Positions 8,325-9,769 of a stretch of DNA of 9,769 nucleotides are shown here, piece by piece. The notes beneath the pieces were generated by a model. It was not told the DNA's origin, ran no database searches, and saw only the letters and a program-made list of their open reading frames with translations. The position numbers and the translations under genes were made by a program. The DNA is from CAZOLI01 sp964580675 (GTDB lineage Bacteria; Planctomycetota; MHYJ01; CAYXQY01), in NCBI GenBank assembly GCA_964580675.1, contig CAZOLI010000073.1, positions 1 to 9,769 on the forward strand. The letters run 5' to 3'. Numbering within the stretch: the first letter of the stretch is position 1; every line of letters begins with the position of its first letter.

Positions 8325-8699
8325 ATGCCAACGATTAACCAGCTCGTCCGAAAAGGACGGGAAAAACAGAAGAAGAAAAGCAAAAGTCCCGTTCTTGAGG
8401 GCTGTCCACAGAAACGAGGGGTTTGCCTGCAGGTCAAGGCAATTACCCCGAAAAAACCCAACTCGGCCCTCCGGAAAATTGCACGCGTCCGTCTTTCCAA
8501 CGGCCGGGAAGTGACCGCATATATTCCCGGCGAAGGACACAACATCCAGGAACACAGCATTGTCCTGGTTCGTGGTGGACGCGTCCGGGATCTGCCCGGC
8601 GTTCGATACACCGTCGTTCGCGGCGTGTACGACTGCGCGGGCGTCGAGGATCGGAAACAGGGACGTTCCAAGTACGGAACCAAGCAGCCCGAAGACTAA
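8325..8699 (+). CDS. rpsL: Small ribosomal subunit protein uS12
   Basis: uS12 lies at the 30S decoding centre and controls codon-anticodon proofreading; it is the classic streptomycin-resistance protein. The 124 residues match the usual length and align without gaps to E. coli S12. Signatures are CPQKRGVC (27-34), TPKKPNSALRK (41-51), GEGHNIQEHS (69-78) and RGGRVRDLPGVRY (83-95). K43, the main streptomycin site, is Lys. Position 88, which is Lys in E. coli and most bacteria, is Arg here (CGG, 8586-8588). D89, the residue methylthiolated by RimO in E. coli, is kept. The C-terminus reads KQPED where E. coli has KRPKA, so the tail is acidic. No convincing Shine-Dalgarno precedes ATG 8325 (only ACGAG); the start is set by the conserved MPTINQLVRK N-terminus. 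rpsG follows 35 bases later, consistent with joint transcription. Confidence 0.97.
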   Translation: MPTINQLVRKGREKQKKKSKSPVLEGCPQKRGVCLQVKAITPKKPNSALRKIARVRLSNGREVTAYIPGEGHNIQEHSIVLVRGGRVRDLPGVRYTVVRGVYDCAGVEDRKQGRSKYGTKQPED

Positions 8700-8734
8700 C
8701 GCTTTATTTCACTTACCAGGAACAGCCACCAGCG

Positions 8735-9229
8735 ATGGGAAGCAAAATTGTTCGCTTTGACAAAAAATTCCTGGAACCGGACCCCCGGTACCAGAACGAA
8801 CTCGCCTCCAAAATGATTAACGCCATTATGAAGAATGGCAAAAAAACAAAGGCACAGAACATCTTCTACAGTGCCATGGAACGGTTCGAAAAAGAGGTGG
8901 ATTTTGACGAGGACGAATCCCCCATAGAAGGATTCGAACAGGCGGTCGAAAACGTCAAACCCAAGATCGAAGTCCGCTCTCGACGAGTTGGGGGTGCAAC
9001 CTATCAGGTTCCCATGGAAGTCCCTCCGCAGCGAAAAGTAAGTTTGGCCCTTCGCTGGATTATGAACGCCGCAAGAAGTTCCCGGAAATCACGAGGTGTT
9101 CCGATGGAACTGGCCGTTGCCGAAGAACTGATTGATGCGTATAATCAGGAAGGCGATGCGATCGGCAAACGACAGAGCGTTCACAAAATGGCGGAAGCAA
9201 ACAAGGCATTTGCCCACCTGGCCTGGTAG
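8735..9229 (+). CDS. rpsG: Small ribosomal subunit protein uS7
   Basis: uS7 binds the 3' major domain of 16S rRNA, starts assembly of the 30S head and lines the E site. The 164-residue product is close to the usual 156. The core is plain: EPDPRYQNELASKMINAIM (14-32), ENVKPKIEVRSRRVGGATYQ spanning the rRNA-binding loop, then PMEVPPQRKVSLALRW, and a C-terminus of HKMAEANKAFAHLAW. An acidic stretch, EVDFDEDE (about 54-61), makes one loop about four residues longer than in E. coli. By hand count Asp/Glu (24) nearly balance Lys/Arg (28), less basic than typical S7. The frame is open back to 8423 inside rpsL, but ATG 8735 is chosen because the S7 family begins here and AGGAA lies at 8718-8722. The spacer from rpsL is 35 bases, against roughly 100 in E. 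coli where S7 binds its own mRNA, so that feedback site is not present in the same form. Confidence 0.96.
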   Translation: MGSKIVRFDKKFLEPDPRYQNELASKMINAIMKNGKKTKAQNIFYSAMERFEKEVDFDEDESPIEGFEQAVENVKPKIEVRSRRVGGATYQVPMEVPPQRKVSLALRWIMNAARSSRKSRGVPMELAVAEELIDAYNQEGDAIGKRQSVHKMAEANKAFAHLAW

Positions 9230-9361
9230 AAACCCGGCGAACAGTTCCCTCCGTTCTTTCCGGGACCGTCTCACCCTGCGTGGCACACCACGATTGAACC
9301 GGTTCTCTCCCGTATTCCGGAAACGGTTCGCCCCCTCGTCCGCTGTTTTGGTAAACGACGG
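9230..9361. other. 132-base stretch after rpsG with no clear gene
   Basis: No gene or terminator is evident. A 5-bp inverted repeat, CGTGG/CCACG, around a CACA loop (9279-9292) has no following T-run. GAACCGGTTC (9296-9305) is a 10-bp palindrome. The frame of the downstream gene, which is also the rpsG frame, is open across the whole stretch (44 codons from the TAG at 9227-9229) but holds no ATG, GTG or TTG. Its only unusual start candidates are ATT at 9293 and 9314. It could be untranslated spacer or an extra N-terminal segment of the next protein. Confidence 0.5.
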
Positions 9362-9769
9362 ATGAATCCCCGGGAAGAAAGCGAAAACGTTTGTCCGAAC
9401 TGCGGTTATGATCTACCCCCCTTTGCCACCTCCTGCGACAACTGCGGTCACGCACTTCACGAAGCGGAAAAAGACGTATCCACCTTTCTGAAAGTCCTGC
9501 CCGGCTACTTCGCCATCCCCCTCATCATCATCGGAATGTTCACGATGGTTTTCTCCCTCCCCGCCGCCCTTTGCTTTCTTCTTACCGGCAGCCTGTTCTT
9601 CGATCGTTTTCAGGCTTCCCTCCGTAAAATTGGTGTTCCTGCTATTCCGGGTTTTGTCCCGGTCCTTCTTCTTGTCCTTCCCCTCGTTCTGTTTTTTGTT
9701 TTTCTCCCGACGATCGTAAAAATTGGACACTCCCGATCAAAACGGGTTCACCACTCGGGGCTTCAGAAC
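9362..9769 (+). CDS. Partial zinc-ribbon membrane protein, function unknown
   Basis: This gene is not recognised. The visible 136 residues have no stop before the window edge, so the C-terminus is missing. Residues 11-28 form a double CxxC zinc ribbon (C11, C14, C25, C28; CPNCGYDLPP and CDNCGH), the short 'double zinc ribbon' type found at the N-terminus of many bacterial membrane proteins. A hydrophobic block at about 43-80 could make one long or two short membrane segments, and a second block at about 97-119 makes another. A basic stretch (KIGHSRSKRVHH, 120-131) follows, which by the positive-inside rule suggests a cytoplasmic location. The likely layout is a cytoplasmic zinc ribbon anchored in the inner membrane. 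ATG 9362 has no Shine-Dalgarno; it is the only standard start in this frame after the rpsG stop. Codon choice resembles the ribosomal genes upstream, so transfer is not suggested. fusA or tuf would be the usual str-operon neighbour, and this is neither. A real coding region is likely; the role is unknown. Confidence 0.65.
   Translation, partial: MNPREESENVCPNCGYDLPPFATSCDNCGHALHEAEKDVSTFLKVLPGYFAIPLIIIGMFTMVFSLPAALCFLLTGSLFFDRFQASLRKIGVPAIPGFVPVLLLVLPLVLFFVFLPTIVKIGHSRSKRVHHSGLQN

Noticed and set aside
8423..9229. A 268-residue protein starting inside rpsL
   Set aside because: The first 104 codons overlap rpsL out of frame and have no protein-like character; S7 homology begins at ATG 8735.
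9279..9292. CGTGG-CACA-CCACG hairpin as a terminator of the cluster
   Set aside because: The stem has only five pairs and no T-run follows, so intrinsic termination is not supported.
9296..9305. GAACCGGTTC palindrome as an operator of the downstream gene
   Set aside because: Ten-base palindromes of this composition are easily found by chance here, and no promoter elements accompany it.
9413..9730. Minus-strand Lys/Gly-rich open frame at the right end
   Set aside because: It lies opposite the hydrophobic part of the plus-strand membrane protein, whose zinc-ribbon and membrane segments make it the convincing reading.

Overview
The window is a stretch of core transcription and translation genes, all on the + strand: rplL, rpoB, rpoC, rpsL, rpsG, then the start of an unrecognised zinc-ribbon/membrane protein that runs off the right edge. 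It comes from a bacterium. Sequence details recalled from family knowledge point to the PVC group, most likely Planctomycetota: the S7 ending in 'AHLAW', the beta-subunit stretches around 'HTSHYGRICPIETPEG' and 'YMMKLEHLVDDKVHAR', and the N-terminus of beta-prime. This placement is inference and was not tested with a tree. The proteins are unusually acidic, most clearly L7/L12 and the tail of beta-prime, which would suit a saline habitat but does not prove one.

Layout. 1-61 is the end of an upstream region (rplJ would be expected there, but cannot be identified) with a strong Shine-Dalgarno for rplL. rplL is 62-550, with an N-terminal extension and a Glu-rich hinge. rpoB is 583-4100 and is interrupted by exactly 100 Ns (3651-3750). 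This is an assembly gap of unknown true size, not a frameshift or pseudogene; about 140-155 codons of the beta C-terminal region are missing. rpoC is 4128-8255 and complete. A 69-base spacer carrying a possible internal promoter leads to rpsL (8325-8699), then rpsG (8735-9229). The next gene is not fusA or tuf. After a 132-base stretch with no clear gene, a partial double-CxxC zinc-ribbon membrane protein begins (9362 to the edge).

How the genes work together. Beta and beta-prime form the RNA polymerase catalytic core. L7/L12 is the ribosomal stalk that recruits translation GTPases. S12 sits in the decoding centre and S7 nucleates the 30S head. The window joins the E. coli 'beta operon' (L12-rpoBC) to the start of the 'str operon' (S12-S7) with spacers of 27-69 bases, so all five genes may share one transcript. 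The E. coli-type regulatory spacers (attenuator region between rplL and rpoB, S7-binding site between rpsL and rpsG) have no room to exist here in that form.

I found no mobile element, CRISPR array, RNA gene or evidently new biological system. The points worth checking are small but specific: a Tyr in the otherwise near-invariant NADFDGD catalytic loop of beta-prime, an Arg at the S12 position where Lys-to-Arg gives streptomycin resistance, altered residues in the rifampicin pocket, the extended acidic L12, and the unidentified membrane protein.
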